Source: Rheum nobile (lineage: Eukaryota; Streptophyta; Magnoliopsida; Caryophyllales; Polygonaceae). Taken from it: a stretch of 64,000 bases of DNA. The notes beneath the pieces were generated by a model. The model did not search any database. It had not been told where the DNA came from and was given only the letters and a program-made list of their open reading frames with translations. A program made the position numbers and the translations under genes. Numbering within the stretch: the stretch's first letter is position 1; each line of letters begins with the position of its first letter. Shown here piece after piece: positions 21,870-33,495 of the stretch. The DNA lies in the NCBI GenBank assembly GCA_027886185.1, contig WOAB01000476.1, forward strand, positions 5,952,001 through 6,016,000, written 5' to 3'.

Positions 21870-22413
21870 CCTCACCCTTAACCCTATGGCCTCCAATGCC
21901 TCTTCGACGGTAAAGATGATGTGGTATCTAGGCAATGCCACATCACATTCTCTATTGGTCATTACTATGATTCGGTTTTGTGTGATGTCATATCTATGGA
22001 TGCAACTCACCTCTTATAAGGTAGACCATGGCAATATGATCAGCGAGTGATCCATCATGGCTTCCTCAACACTTTTGTGTTTGTCCATGGTGGGAAGCGC
22101 ATCACACTTTTTCCCATGTCCCCGAGAGAAATTCTTGAAGACCAAGTTCAACGCAATCATCTCAAGGCAATTGAAGCCTCCACGCCCCCGGTGCCTCGGC
22201 CCAAGGGTAAGGCATCCACCTTCGCCCACGCCTTGGCGCCCCAACACCCGGGAAAGGGTGAGTGCGCGCCCCCAGTGCGCGGTCACCACATGGCGCGCTC
22301 ACCAACGGCCCGGCCTCCGTCTCCACCGGCGCGGCGCCCGGGTCATTGGCTCTAAAATCGTCTCCCGCCCAGGCTCCCACTAGCCTGGGCAAGTGTGAAC
22401 GTGCGCCCACTGG
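21870..22413 (+). pseudogene. Gypsy B copy 2: protease remainder and linker
   Basis: Collinear with 9329-9872. Motifs CDVISMDATHLL, GRPWQYDQ and FVFVHGGKRITLFPMSPREILEDQV are followed by a Pro/Ala/Arg-rich linker up to the target site of A (TGCCC, 22414-22418). Here the Gln after EDQV is intact, whereas copy 1 has a stop. Confidence 0.75.
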
Positions 22414-22418
22414 TGCCC

Positions 22419-23974
22419 TAATGACATCCATTTTATACATATTTAGGACATGCATTTAGGCTATAGTTTAGGTATTTCCACGTTTATTATCTTGCATTTT
22501 TAGCTAGTTGCATCAATTTATTTAGTTTAGAGGTCTACACGAGTCTTTGCATGTTTTCAGGTACTTTAGCGAGCAAAGGAGGTGCATTATGAGGCATGGA
22601 CGTCATAGGAGATGTGCACGGTCAAACACAAAGAGGAACGACGACAAAGAACTCGCTTTGGCGCGCAAGAGATCTTTGTTTTCTGTCCCGTCTTTGAAGA
22701 AGTATAACCTTTGATACGTAACTCCGAATTGAGTGATTCCAACGCCAGACTAAATACCACGATGTCAACTACAACTCCTCCAAGTTTCAGCGCGTTTAGT
22801 CAAGGGAATAAAATGTTATGATGATTACAACATCGCGTCGCAGTTCTGTAAAGAGGCACGTGCCACAAACCGTGCGCGTGTCCTGCTACTCTCTGTTGTG
22901 CCGAACGGTTTGTGACAAAACCCACACGATTTGTCCCAAACCGTGCCACTCTCCCCCGCGTCCCGAAATGCTATTTTTTTACCTTTTTATTTTTGAACAG
23001 TATAAATACTTTCTAGGGTTTGTTTTGGCACTTCTTCTCTTTTGCCACTGCCTATTTGTGTTTTGAAGTTTTTTTGAAGATTTCTGAAGATTGGAGATTT
23101 TTTCCCTAGATTTGATCAAGTTTTTCTCTTCTTCTAATCTAGTTGAATGATTTCTATTGTTCATATGATGTTTTTGATTGTTTCTCCAAGCATGTCTGGC
23201 TAAATCTCTTAATTCTAGGGTTGGGGTGATCCCAACAATGGATTGGTAGACTTCTGTATGGTATTTGCCTGAATTGAAATCTGGAACCTTGTCTGATTCA
23301 ATCCTAGAGTTATTAATGCAATTGTGGGATGTTGATTAGTTTTCTATTAGGTTTGATTCTGAAATGAGATAACCTTAATAGATAACTCAAATAGGGTGTG
23401 AGTATGAAAGGAGATTACTTTATCAGATTACTAGGTATTGAACCTGAGTGTTATTTGTGCGACAGCAACCTAACTACTCTTGTGGAGTCCTAAGCTATCA
23501 TAGAAACCCTAGGTTTGCCTGGACTTAGCAGAGCGCGACAACGATTGTTAACCCAGTTTGATCCTAGATTCTAAGTGCCCAAAGGGTCTAGATTTTATTA
23601 GCTCTACGCGACAGCGATTGTTAGTTACAATTTAGGCACATCTATTATCGTCTGAAAGAAGTTAGTAGAGACATTAGATAGCTTACCTTCAGACATGTTC
23701 AGAGTAATTAAAAGGAGCCTATGTAAGTTTACCAAGACATTATTGTGGGGATCCCTGGTCCTAGAATGTTCTCTCTAATTGTTTACAACCATTCTTTGCA
23801 ATTCTGTTTCTTGTTTTCTTATTTCCTTAGTTATTAGACAAACAAATCTTCCTTTCTTACGACTTAGCTTACCAGTTTATGTTTACAAAAGATACTACAT
23901 AGTCCTCGTTGGGAACGACACTTGAAAAGCTATAACTGAACCCATACGCTTGTGTGTAGGTTTTTGTCCTATCA
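22419..23974 (+). repeat. 5' LTR of A copy 2
   Basis: Starts TAATGACATCC (TG mutated to TA) and ends GTCCTATCA. Closer to the copy-1 5' LTR than to its own 3' LTR, as expected if the duplication came after insertion. Confidence 0.9.
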
Positions 23975-24072
23975 AGTTTTTTGCGCCGTTGCTGGGAACG
24001 ATGCTCGACTAAGTCTTTGTTTTATTTTTTATCTTGTTTTTTGTTGCTTTGCTTTCAGACTTTATTCTTTTG

Positions 24073-25915
24073 ATGCGAAGAGCCCTAAGTGCTGGTAATC
24101 TTAACGACTACGATCCCGAACCTGAGCGTACTTTTCGCACAAGAAGAAGACAACAACGCGAAGGCAGAGAACAAGCAATGGGTGACAACGGAGTGGAACA
24201 AGATCTTGCTCTGGAAGTTCAAGAGCCACGTATGACGCTTGGTGATTATGTGATGCCAAATCACCTTGGTCCTATTTCTGGTGTGGTCCAACCTCCTGTG
24301 CAAGCTCGTAGCTTTGAGCTGAAACCTTCTCTGCTCAACATGGTTCAACAGAATCAGTTTGTAGGTCTACCATCTGAGAACCCATACCAACATTTGGCTA
24401 CCTTTATTGAGCTGATGGATACAGTGAAGATCTATGAAGTGTCCCAAGATGCACTTTTCCTGTGAGCCTTCTCATTCTCTCTACGAGACAGGGCCAAAGC
24501 TTGGTTCAAGGCCCTACCTTTTGGCTCGATAACAACTTGGGATGAGTTAACAAAGGCATTCCTCAACAAATACTATCCACCAAAGAAGACTGTTGAGATG
24601 AGGAATCAGATTCTTGCTTTCAAGATGAAGGATGAAGAGTCTCTCTATGAGGGGTGGGAAAGATTCAAGGAATTGCTGATGCTGTGCCCCCACCATAGGC
24701 AACAAAAATGGACTCTGATGCATGTCTTCTACAACTCTATTGACAGTTCTACCAGGCTAATCATTGATGCTTCAGTGGGTGGTAGAATCATGAGTATGGA
24801 AGTTGATGATGCTTGGGAGTTGATTGAGAGTACTGCTCAACATTCTCATTATTACAGTGATCCTCGCTCTGCTTCAAGTTCCAAGAAACCTGCAGGGATG
24901 TTTGAGGTTAGCTCTGAGACGCACCAACATGCTCAAATAGATGCTATGGCACAAGAGATCAAGAGGCTGAATCTGTTAGTGCAAAAGTCTCAAGCACAAG
25001 GTGTAGGGCAATCCATACAAGCCGTTTCTGGTGTAGCCTATTAGTTTTGTGGAGAGGGTGACCATACTATATCATCTTGTCAACTCTTCGCTTCCCAGAA
25101 GGAGTCTCAGGGAGAAGTGAACTACATGAATAACTTCAACAGAGGCCCTAGGAATGATCCGTATTCCAATACCTATAATCCTGGGTGGAGGAATCATCCA
25201 AACTTCTCCTACAAGAATGACGATTCTCAACAAAGACCACCTTATGGGTTCCAACCGAGAGTCTCTCAACCGCATAATCAAGCACATGCTCAGACTTCTG
25301 ATAGCTCCGCACTTGAGTCAGTGTTGAGAGAAATGGCTAAGATTCAGGGGACCATGGCTTCTCAGTTGGAATCCCTATCTAAGAAGGCTGACAACTTCGA
25401 GAGCTTGCCTAAGAGGATGGACCAATTAGAGAGTCAGTCTGCCCAAATTGCTATGAATGTTCCTAGGCCTACTGGTCAACTTCCCGGTCAACCTGAAGTC
25501 AACCCTAGGGAGCATTGCAGGGTTGTCTCTCTGAGTAAAAAAAACAGTTGGAGGAGAATAGTCCAAGAGAAAAAGAAGCGACAAAGGAGCCTATGGAGAA
25601 GCCACAAGAAGAAGAACCCAAGTATGTTGCTCCCCCGCCATACAAGCCACCTCTGCCTTTTCCTCAGAGAAGGATTCAGATACATCTTGAACACCAATTT
25701 GTGAAGTTTAAGGAGATGATGAAGAAGTTATATGTTGGCATACCTTTCACAGATGTCCTTACTCAAATGCCTGTGTATGCTAAGTTCCTGAAAGAGATTC
25801 TGATCAAGAAGAGAAGGTTGGAGGACTATGAGACTGTGGCCTTGACAATGGGTCGTGCTGAGAAGATGTCAAATAAACTACAAGATCCGGTGAATTTTTT
25901 ATCCTTGCATATTTT
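24073..25915 (+). pseudogene. A copy 2: Gag
   Basis: Collinear with copy 1: acidic N-terminus, capsid (FSLRDRAKAWFKALPFGSITTWDELTKAFLNKYYPPKK, MRNQILAFKMKDEESLYEGWERFKELL), degenerate knuckle with TAG just before FCGEGDHTISSC, the NNFNRGPRNDPYSNTYNPGW-type segment, coiled coil, and a frameshift near 25540 in an A-run. It then continues as EENSPREKEATKEPMEKP to KMSNKLQDP. The TGA after DALFL is shared with copy 1, and the TAG at about 25042 is specific to copy 2. Confidence 0.88.
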
Positions 25916-26422
25916 GGCAATCTGACTTATAATTGTCTTTGTGATCTCGGGTCTAGTTTCAATGTTATGCCTTTGTCAATCTGCAAAGAATTGAAATTGG
26001 GTGAGCCTGTTCCATCCAAGATGCGTCTCCTTATGGCTGATAGGTCTGTTACTCATCTTGTTGGCATAATAGAAAATGTCCCTGTGAAAGTGGGAAAGTT
26101 CTTCATACTAAGAGATTTTGTGATACTTGACATGGAGGTTAGTGATAAAACTCCCATCATCCTTGGGAGACCATTTTTAGCCAATGATGAGGCTAATATT
26201 GATGTCATGAATGGGAAGCTTTCATTCACAATAGGGGAAGAGAAGATTGAGTATAAATATTTCAAGGATTACTTCCTTAAGATATACAAAGACACTCCAC
26301 CAACTCCTATCATAGGTGCCTGGTGTAAGATTGAGGTTGATCCCGAGCAAGATGAGATCATATCTGAAATTGCTTGTATGCTGGATTTGTCTTTGGGAGA
26401 TCCGGACCCGGATGGTTGTTAA
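25890..26422 (+). pseudogene. A copy 2: aspartic protease region
   Basis: After a frameshift at the end of Gag the frame reads CDLGSSFNVMPLSICKELKLG (DLGSS, the usual Athila-type active site) and goes on to TPIILGRPFLANDEANIDVMNGKLSFTIGEEKIEYKY. These are standard protease landmarks (DxGSS and the ILGRPFL strand). It ends in TAA at 26420. Confidence 0.85.
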
Positions 26423-26722
26423 ACTGCTAAAGCAATGAAAAGGCAAACTACCAAGACAAGGAAGAAAGCAAGAACAAAAGTTGAGTTCAAGTGTGGAAAT
26501 ACAGTTTTGTTACTTCATGAGAAATCTGCCATGTTTCCAGGAACTAAAGGAACAAGATGGTCTGGACCATATCGGGTGACTCGAGTTCTAAGAGGTGGGA
26601 CAGTTGAGTTATGGCATAAAAACTCAAGAAAGTTCAAAGTGCAAAGTCATCGACTGAAGCCTGTTATCATGCCTGATCCGATCAAGCAGGATACCACCGA
26701 CCCTCCCGATCCGAGTACTTGA
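26423..26722 (+). pseudogene. A copy 2: integrase C-terminal domain remnant
   Basis: The frame KVEFKCGNTVLLLHEKSAMFPGTKGTRWSGPYRVTRVLRGGTVEL is the small SH3-like C-terminal domain of Athila-type integrase (FPGKL-xSRWxGPF motif). Nothing of RT, RNase H or the zinc and DDE parts of integrase lies between it and the protease, so about 3.5-4 kb has been deleted relative to a full element. The frame ends in TGA. Confidence 0.85.
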
Positions 26723-26757
26723 AAGTGGTGGGAGGTCAAGCTAATGACCCAAAAGAA

Positions 26758-26779
26758 GCGCTGCTTGGGAGGCAACCCA
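26758..26779 (+). promoter_or_regulatory. Conserved Athila 3' element (GCGCTG-N3-GGGAGGCAACCC)
   Basis: Immediately after the pol stop. The same 22-nt element, 18 of 22 identical, occurs in G on the minus strand (54121-54142), also downstream of its coding part. Conservation between two divergent Athila-type families suggests a functional RNA or splice-related signal; the role is unknown. Confidence 0.5.
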
Positions 26780-28182
26780 AGACTCTAGATGTGAGTTTCC
26801 TCTTCTTTTGTTCTTTTTCTACATTGGGACAATCTAGGGTTTAGCTTGGGGGAGCAATTCACATGTAGACTTGCAATCATCTTAGTTCATCCTAGATTTA
26901 GTTGTCTTTGCATTTTTTTTCATCATTATGAACTTGTTTTCATGCATTGCATTATGGATGTTGGATTTGACCCTTTTTGCTTGATTCCCTCTAGTTGTTT
27001 TTCTTGTAATGCATGAGTTATGAATCCTCTTAATATGATTTGGTTGTTGATACTGAAATTGCATTATGAGCATGACTATGAGGGTTTGGACTTTAGACAA
27101 TTGGCTTGAGCATATGATCTTTGATTGGGATGTGTTATGACCGATACTCTAGACAAAACGTCGGTGAGAGTTTGACCTTTTAGGACTATTTTTGTGCAAG
27201 TCCTCTCTTTTTCTCTATGTGTGTGAATCTCTCTCTGATTGCTAACTCCATAACTTGCATTAATATCTCTTTCAAGGCTACATCTATGATTTATGTACAT
27301 GACATTAACATGATTGAGGCATTATTTCATTTAAACTTTTGTTCCTTGGCCACCCTATATATGTTTTCCTCTTCTTGAATCCCCTTTGTGCCTTAACTGC
27401 CTTTTCTTTGGAAGCTCCACAAAAGAATACCGAGCCTATATATTCTTCTTACCCATATGGGGATTAGGATACTTTATTTGTCTTACTAGTATGGACTTGA
27501 GCCAAGCTTGGGGGAGGTTGCATATGGTAGTGGTTGGATTTAATTAAACTTTGTAATGTTCTTCTCTCTTTCTTCCATGTCTAAAAATAAAATAAAATAA
27601 AAAAGAAAAAAAAAAGAAAAAGAGATAAATAAGGCAAGGAAGAATGAGCAAAGAAATGAGACAAATGATCATCAAAAGGGTTTTGTTGTATGAGTTTGAA
27701 GAATAAAATTGGATGTGAAGGATCGTTACAAGCTTGGTGTCGTCCTGGTAATTCTCTTCCCCGGATTTAGCACCACATGGCCTAAATATATCCTTACCTT
27801 AATCCTATACCTTGGCTCCATTACAACCATGTAAAGTCCTCATGATTTTTGTTATGTACATGGTCTTCCGTAGTGGAGATTTAGGACATTGTTGCAAGCC
27901 TATGGTAGTTTAGCATTCAAAGTAGAGAATTGAGCAAAACACAAACCTAAACACATGAGTGGAGTGACTTCATTTCTTTATCCTTGTGAGGTTTGGAGTA
28001 GAGGAACTATCTACATCTCTATCTTTGGTTGCAAAGCATGCTATGACTGCACTTGTCTTATGTTTGGACTCTCATGATCATTGTTCACTTGTCTCTTGGG
28101 TAAAAAAAACCTTGACACGTTTTGTGGATTTATAGATTATGTACTTGCTTGAGGACAAACAAGGGTTAAGCTTGGGGCAATT
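26780..28182 (+). other. A copy 2: 3' noncoding region and polypurine tract
   Basis: About 1.4 kb without a supported gene, AT-rich, with an A-rich simple repeat at 27583-27625. The words GCTTGGGGGAG (26847, 27508) recur as polypurine-like tracts, and the actual tract AAGCTTGGGGCAATT lies directly before the 3' LTR (28168-28182). Confidence 0.75.
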
Positions 28183-29723
28183 TGATGACATCTATTTTAT
28201 ACATATTTAGGACATGCATTTAGGCTATAGGTTAGGCATTTCCACATTTATTATCTTGCATTTTTAGCTAGTTGCATCAATTTCTTTAGTTTAGAGGTCT
28301 ACACGAGTCTTTGCATATTTTCAGGTACTTTAGCGGGCAAAGGAGGTGCATTATGAGGCATGGACGTCATAGGAGATGTGCACGGTCGAACACAAAGACG
28401 AACGACGACAAACAACTCGCTTTGGCGTGCAAGAGATCTTTGTTTTATGTCCCGTCTTTGAAGAAGTACAACGCCAGATTAAAGACCACGATGTCAACTA
28501 CAACTCTTCCACATTTCAGCGCGTTTGGACAAGGGAATAAAACGTTATGACGATTACAACATCGTGTTGCAGTTCTGTAAAGAGGCACATGCCACAAACT
28601 GTGCGCGTGTCCTGCTACTCTCTGTTGTGTCGAACGGTTTGTGACGAAACCCGCACGATTTGTCACAAACCGTGCCACTCTCCCCCGCGTCCCGAAATGC
28701 TTTATTTCGACCTTCTTATTTTTGGACAGTATAAATACTTTCTAGGGTTTTTTTTTGGCACTTCTTTTGTTTTGCCACTTTTTGCTACTCTCTCTAGCCG
28801 TAGTTGTCTTTTGAAGTTTTTTTTGAAGATTTTTGTAGATTGGAGATTGTTTCCTTGGATTTGATCAAGTATTTCTCTTCTTCTAATCTAGTTGAATGAT
28901 TTGTATTGTTCATATGATGTTTTTGATTGTTTCTCCAAGCATGTCTGGCTAAATCTCTTAATTATAGGGTTGGGGTGATCCCAACAATGGATTGGTAGAC
29001 TTTTGTATGGTATTTGCCTGAATTGAAATCTGGAGCCTTGTTTGATTCAATCCTAGAGTTCTTAATGCAACTGATGGATGTTGATTAGGTTTCTATTAGG
29101 TTTGAGTCTGAAAGGAGATAACCTTAATAGATAACTCAAATAGGGTATGAGTCTGAAAAGAGATTACTTTATTAGATTACTAGGTATTGAACCTGAGTGT
29201 TATTTGTGCGACAGCAACCTATCTACTCTTGTGGAATCCTAAGCTATCATAGAATCCCTAGGTTTGCCTGGACATAGCGGAGCGCGACAACGAATGTTAA
29301 CCCAGTTTGATCCTAGATTCTAAGTGCCCAAAGGGTCTAGATTTGATTAGCTCTACACGACAGCGATTGTTAGTTACAATTTAGGCACATCTATTATCGT
29401 CTGAAAGGAGTTAGTAGAGACATTAAATAGTTTACCTTCAGACAAGTTTAGAGTAATTTCAGGAAGATATCTGTAAGTTTACCAAGACATTGTTGTGGGG
29501 ATCCCTGGTCCTAGAATCTTCTCTCTAATTGTTTACAACCATCTGTTGCAATTCTGTTTCTTGTTTTCTTATTTACTTAGTTATTAGACAAACAAATCTT
29601 CATTTCTTATGGCTTAGCTTACCAGTTTATGTTTACAAAAGATACTACATAGTCCTCGTTGGGAACGACACTTGAAAAGCTACAACTGAACCCATACGCT
29701 TGTGGGTAGGTTTTGTCCTATCA
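28183..29723 (+). repeat. 3' LTR of A copy 2
   Basis: TGATGACATC ... CCTATCA, 1541 bp, followed by the target duplication TGCCC. It lacks about 39 bp found in both 5' LTRs near the GTAACTCCGAATTGAG segment. Confidence 0.92.
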
Positions 29724-29728
29724 TGCCC

Positions 29729-30207
29729 CGCCACCGCCTAGCGCGCTCACCACCGCCAGGACCTCCGCCTCCACCGCCGCAGCGCCCATCTCGGTGGTGT
29801 CCAACCCTCATGTAGCGAGCAGCGCTCCGGCTTCCCTACATGGGCGTTGTGAGCCTCGGCTCCTCTTGGCTAGCCACCACCTCACCCCGGTTCTACAAGG
29901 CTGGCACCCTTGTTTCCTTTTGGTGCCTCACCATTGCCTCACCACCAAGAAGGACAGTGCCTCATTGCCACCTTTTGTCTTGGCCTTGTTCCAAGAGTGT
30001 GCCGATGTCACACCATAGAAGCTTCCGGTTGGGCTTCCCCCGGTGCGCGGGATCGAGCACCAAATCCATTTGATGCCCGACGCTTCACTCCCAAACTGCG
30101 CCGCCTACCGGGCTAGCCCCGCGGAGACCGCCGAGCAACAAACACAAGTACAAGTGCTCATGGACAAAGGGCATGTCTGAGAGAGCCTTAGTCCCTGCGC
30201 GGTCCCG
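29729..30207 (+). pseudogene. Gypsy B: linker before RT
   Basis: Resumes B after element A. An Ala/Pro-rich and His/Leu-rich stretch (PPPPSALTTARTSASTAAAP) leads to LFQECADVTP, a stop, and then LPPVRGIEHQIHLMPDASLPN, the segment that directly precedes RT in plant Gypsy elements. A TGA replaces the Arg codon in the GHVRESLSPC-type motif (about 30178). Confidence 0.75.
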
Positions 30208-30750
30208 GTGCTTCTTGTGCCAAAAAAGGATGGATCTTGGCGCATGTGTGTGGATTGCCGAGAAATTAATCAAATCGCCATCAAGTATCGCCACCCAATT
30301 CCAAGGTTAGGTGATATGCTTGATGAACTTTATGGTGCCATATTCTTTTATAAAGTGGATCTAAAGAGCGGCTACCACCAAATCCGCATGAGAGAAGGTG
30401 ATGAATGGAAAACCGCCTTCAAAACCAAGTATGGATTGAATGAGTGGCTCGTCATGCCCTTCGGGGTTATAAATGCTCCTAGCACATTCATGCGCCTCAT
30501 GAATCATGTCTTGAGGGCATTCTTGGGCAAATTCATGGTGGTCTACTCCGACGACATCTTGATCTATAGCAAGTCCTTGGAAGACTACACGACCCACTTG
30601 AGAGCCGTCTTTGAGTGCCTATGCAAGGAGAAGCTCTATGCCAATCCCGCCAAGTGCACCTTTTGTGCCCCTTCTACCACATTTCTTGGCTATGTTGTGG
30701 GCAAAGATGGTTTGCGTGTTTATGATGAGAAGGTATGCGCCATCAAGTAG
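30208..30750 (+). pseudogene. Gypsy B: reverse transcriptase
   Basis: VPKKDGSWRMCVDCREINQIAIKYRHPIPRL, FYKVDLKSGYHQIRMREGDEWKTAFKTKYGL, PFGVINAPSTFM and the catalytic VVYSDDILIYS box are all present, followed by the thumb segment KEKLYANPAKCTFCAPSTTFLGYVVGKDGL. The Ser before DD is unusual (Phe, Leu or Met is typical). The frame ends with a TAG at AIK. Ty3/Gypsy, with most core residues retained. Confidence 0.92.
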
Positions 30751-31310
30751 TGGTCACGCCCTACCACCACCACTATGGTAAGGTCATTCCTTGCTCTCGC
30801 CGGATTTTATCGGCACTTTGTCCGAGATTTTAGCATCATTGCCGCCCCCTTGCATGAGTTTACCAAAAAGGGTGCCAAAATTTTTTGGAAGGAGAAACAT
30901 GAAGCCACCTTCACCACAGTCAAGGAGCGCCTTTGCAACGCTCATCTTCTACAACTTTCGGTTTTCTCCAAAGTTTTTCAGGTAGAATGTGATGCCTCCA
31001 ACATTGGTATCGCATGAGTGCTCCTTCAAGACCACCGCCCTATGGCCTATTTTAGGGAAAAACTTTTGGGCGCCTCCTTCAACTATCCCACCTACGACAA
31101 AGAGCTCTATGCCTTGATTCGGGTGTTTAAAACATGGCAACATTACTTGTGGCCAAAGGAGTTTATCATACACTCGGATCATGAGGCCCTTGCCTATTTA
31201 AAGAGCCAAGCCCTCCATGGCCGGCGCCATGCTCGTTGGGTGGAGTTTATGGAGACATTCCCTTATGTTGTCAAGCACAAGAAGGGCCAAGACAACATTG
31301 TGGCCGTGGC
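30751..31310 (+). pseudogene. Gypsy B: RNase H
   Basis: After the stop: MVRSFLALAGFYRHFVRDFSIIAAPLHEFTKK, then VECDASNIGIA (first catalytic Asp), a TGA, VLLQDHRPMAYFREKLLGASFNYPTYDKELYALIRVFKTWQHYLWPKEFIIHSDHEALAYLKSQ (active-site E and D) and WVEFMETFPYVVKHKKGQDNIVAVA. It ends abruptly where an internal deletion joins it to integrase. Compared with F (47056-47769), the DALSRR region and the next 80-100 residues are missing. Confidence 0.9.
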
Positions 31311-32050
31311 CGCACTTACGGAACATTTCTTTTGGCCTAAACTTGCCGACCATGTGACTAAGTTTTGTGTATCTTGTGTCACTTTCCGAAAAGCCAGGTC
31401 TAGGTCCCATCCTCACGGTCTCTACACACCCCTACCCATTCCATCTGCCCCTTGGGAAGATATATCAATGGATTTTATAATCGTATTGCCCATGTCTAAG
31501 AAGGGGAGGTATTCCATTTTTGTGGTAGTAGACCGCTTCTCTTGCAAAACCACCAATAATGCGTCGGAAATAGCTACTCTTTTCTTTGACCACGTAGTAA
31601 AATTGCATGGAATCACTCGCACAATAGTGTCGGATAGGGATCCGAAATTTGTGGGTCATTTTTGGAGGACCTTTTGGGCAAACTTGGGACAAACCTTATT
31701 TTTTCCACTAGTTTCCACCCCCAAACCGATGGCCAAACAGAAGTGACCAACCGCACCCTTGGTTCCTTGCTTAGAATCATCCTTAGGGCCAACCTGCGTT
31801 GTTGGGAGGAATTACTTTCATTGGTTGAGTTTGCTTATAATAGGACAATGCACTCAGCGACCAAGCTTACTCCTTTCAAAGTTGTCTATGGCTGGAACCC
31901 GCTCACTCCGCTTGACATGATGACCCATCCCTTGGGAGCCACGGAGAATCCATAAGGTGCCAAGCATGCCGACTTTGTGCGTGAGTTCCATGAATGCACC
32001 CTATCTCAACTCGAGAGGCGCACCGCCCAATAGGAGAGCTATGACAACAA
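31311..32050 (+). pseudogene. Gypsy B: integrase (zinc motif broken, frameshifted)
   Basis: Starts in the middle of the HHCC domain (TEHFFWPKLADHVTKFCVSCVTF), so the first His pair is lost with the deletion. The core has SAPWEDISMDFIIVLPMSKKGR, a short deletion after VVVDRFS (compare F) and IVSDRDPKF, then a frameshift near 31690-31740 before DGQTEVTNRTLGSLL with the catalytic Glu. It continues ELLSLVEFAYNRTMHSATKLTPFKVVYGWNPLTPLD and to a stop at about 31953. Confidence 0.88.
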
Positions 32051-32492
32051 GGGCCGGTGCCGCATTGTTTTTGCCCCGGGTGACCTTGTGTGGGTCCACT
32101 TGCGCAAGGAGAGGTTCCCCGCCCGAAGCCGCTCCAAGATCAACCCACGCGGCGATGGTCCCTTCAAAGTGCTCAAATGCTTTAGAGACAAGGCTTATGA
32201 GGTGGAGCTTCCCGATGACTACGGCATCCACCCCACTTTCAATGTGGCGGATCTTTCCCCTTATGTGCCTTCGGAATATGAAAAACAATTGGGAACAATT
32301 CTACCTCAAGAAGGGGGGAGTGATGAATTCCAATGTCCCTTGACCTCCATCGACGAGGAGGACATGCTTGTTGTCAAGAGTGATGGCCCGGTGACTAGGG
32401 CACGAACACGTGCATGGCTCAAGCCATCACTTCACTTGTCAACCGGGCCCTCACAAGAAATGGAGCCGGCGAGCCACAAGCCCTGTACATGA
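32051..32492 (+). pseudogene. Gypsy B: C-terminal GPF domain running into the 3' LTR
   Basis: PGDLVWVHLRKERFPARSRSKINPRGDGPFKVLKCFRDKAYEVELPDDYGIHPTFNVADLSPYVP is the integrase C-terminal GPF/Y domain. The frame goes through the polypurine tract (QEGGSDEF) into the LTR and ends with DGPVTRARTRAWLKPSLHL and a TGA at 32492. The protein tail is therefore LTR-encoded, as in C, E and F. Confidence 0.88.
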
Positions 32493-32520
32493 TTACATGT
32501 ATGGCCATCGGAGACACCTT
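32321..32520 (+). repeat. Gypsy B: start of 3' LTR, truncated
   Basis: Follows polypurine tract AAGAAGGGGGGAG (about 32308-32320). The opening TGATGAATTCCAATGTCC resembles the LTR start of B2 (TGATGGATGCCAATTTCC, minus strand, 44090). Sequence related to B ends by about 32520, where Copia J begins mid-gag. Confidence 0.75.
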
Positions 32521-32529
32521 ATAAGGTAA

Positions 32530-33495
32530 ATGAATGCTAAAAATTCTCTCATGAATTATGATAAGAAATCATTAATTGCTCTTATAAGGGAAATGAAGGC
32601 TGAAAATTTAAAAACACAAGAGGAACTTGCCAACTCTGAAGATGAGTGTAGTAGTTTAAAAGAAGAAATATCTAAAACTGCTAGTAGCTCAATTGTTCCT
32701 TGTTCTTCATGTGATGCTAATCGTGAGGAACTTCAGAGGTTAAGAAAAAAGAATGTCTCTATGTTAATGAATGAAGTCTCTAACAATACTGATGCAAGTG
32801 TTGTAGTTGGTCAAACTAAGCTTGAAGTGTTGTTGTCCGAGATAAAATCCTATGTTCACAAGATTCATTCCATGATGGTGGAACAGAAAGCTAAAAAGGA
32901 AGACATACAGTTTGTCGAGGCTAGATATGTCATTGGGTACACAGGGTCTAAAGCAAAGGAAAATGACCCATCCAGTCTTGAACTACGTGAAGCCAAAGAC
33001 AGGGAACTGCATGATGTTAGGGAGAAAAATCGCAACCTTGAGGAACGTGTGAAAGTTCTTGAAAGTGGGTTGAATGAGAACCAGTCGTGGTACACTGGAC
33101 AACCGGCTCATAAAATCTTCCTCAAGCAGTCCCAAGGAAAGCAATCCAATGTTCCTTGCCCAAAGCATGCTAAGCAACGCAAGAGTGTTGTGCCTAACAG
33201 GAAGTATGTTCAAATGGATCAATTCAAGATGTGTTGATATTGTGGGGACATCAGACATTTATAGAGAGACTGTGAAAAGAAAAAGAAGTTCTCCAAAGAG
33301 CACATAAAGAGAAGAAACAGTAGGAGTAACAATGTGAACTTGAATGACTTCTATGACAATTCACATATGAATAATCATAATCATGCTAGATCTAGGAAGA
33401 AAATTGTTGTCATTGATCATGCTATTCCTAGGGAGCAATTGCATTATGTGTCTCGACCAGGTAAGGCTAAGCTTGCCTGGATCGCCCAACCTTAA
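32530..33495 (+). pseudogene. Copia J: C-terminal Gag with coiled coil and zinc knuckle
   Basis: The first 235 residues are Lys/Glu-rich coiled coil (SLIALIREMKAENLKTQEEL, DRELHDVREKNRNLEERVKVL). Then FKMC, a TGA, and YCGDIRHL, a stop, RDCEKKKKF. The CCHC spacing is kept (CxYCGDIRHLxRDC) but carries two stops. The N-terminal capsid part is absent because the element is truncated at the B junction (32515-32530). The layout resembles the end of K's Gag, suggesting related lineages. Confidence 0.82.

Larger units (their letters stand above)
22419..29723 (+). mobile_element. Athila-type element A, copy 2: both LTRs, non-autonomous
   Basis: 7.3 kb bounded by LTRs 22419-23974 and 28183-29723 and flanked by the perfect 5-bp duplication TGCCC (22414-22418 and 29724-29728). 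Internal order is tRNA-Asp primer site, gag, protease, then directly an integrase C-terminus, then a long 3' noncoding region and polypurine tract. RT, RNase H and the integrase core are missing, so it could move only with proteins from relatives. It splits the B polyprotein between the protease linker and RT. Confidence 0.93.

Noticed and set aside
27583..27625. A-rich tract as a processed-pseudogene or LINE tail
   Set aside because: It is internal to the 3' noncoding region of A, with no LINE or gene sequence upstream.
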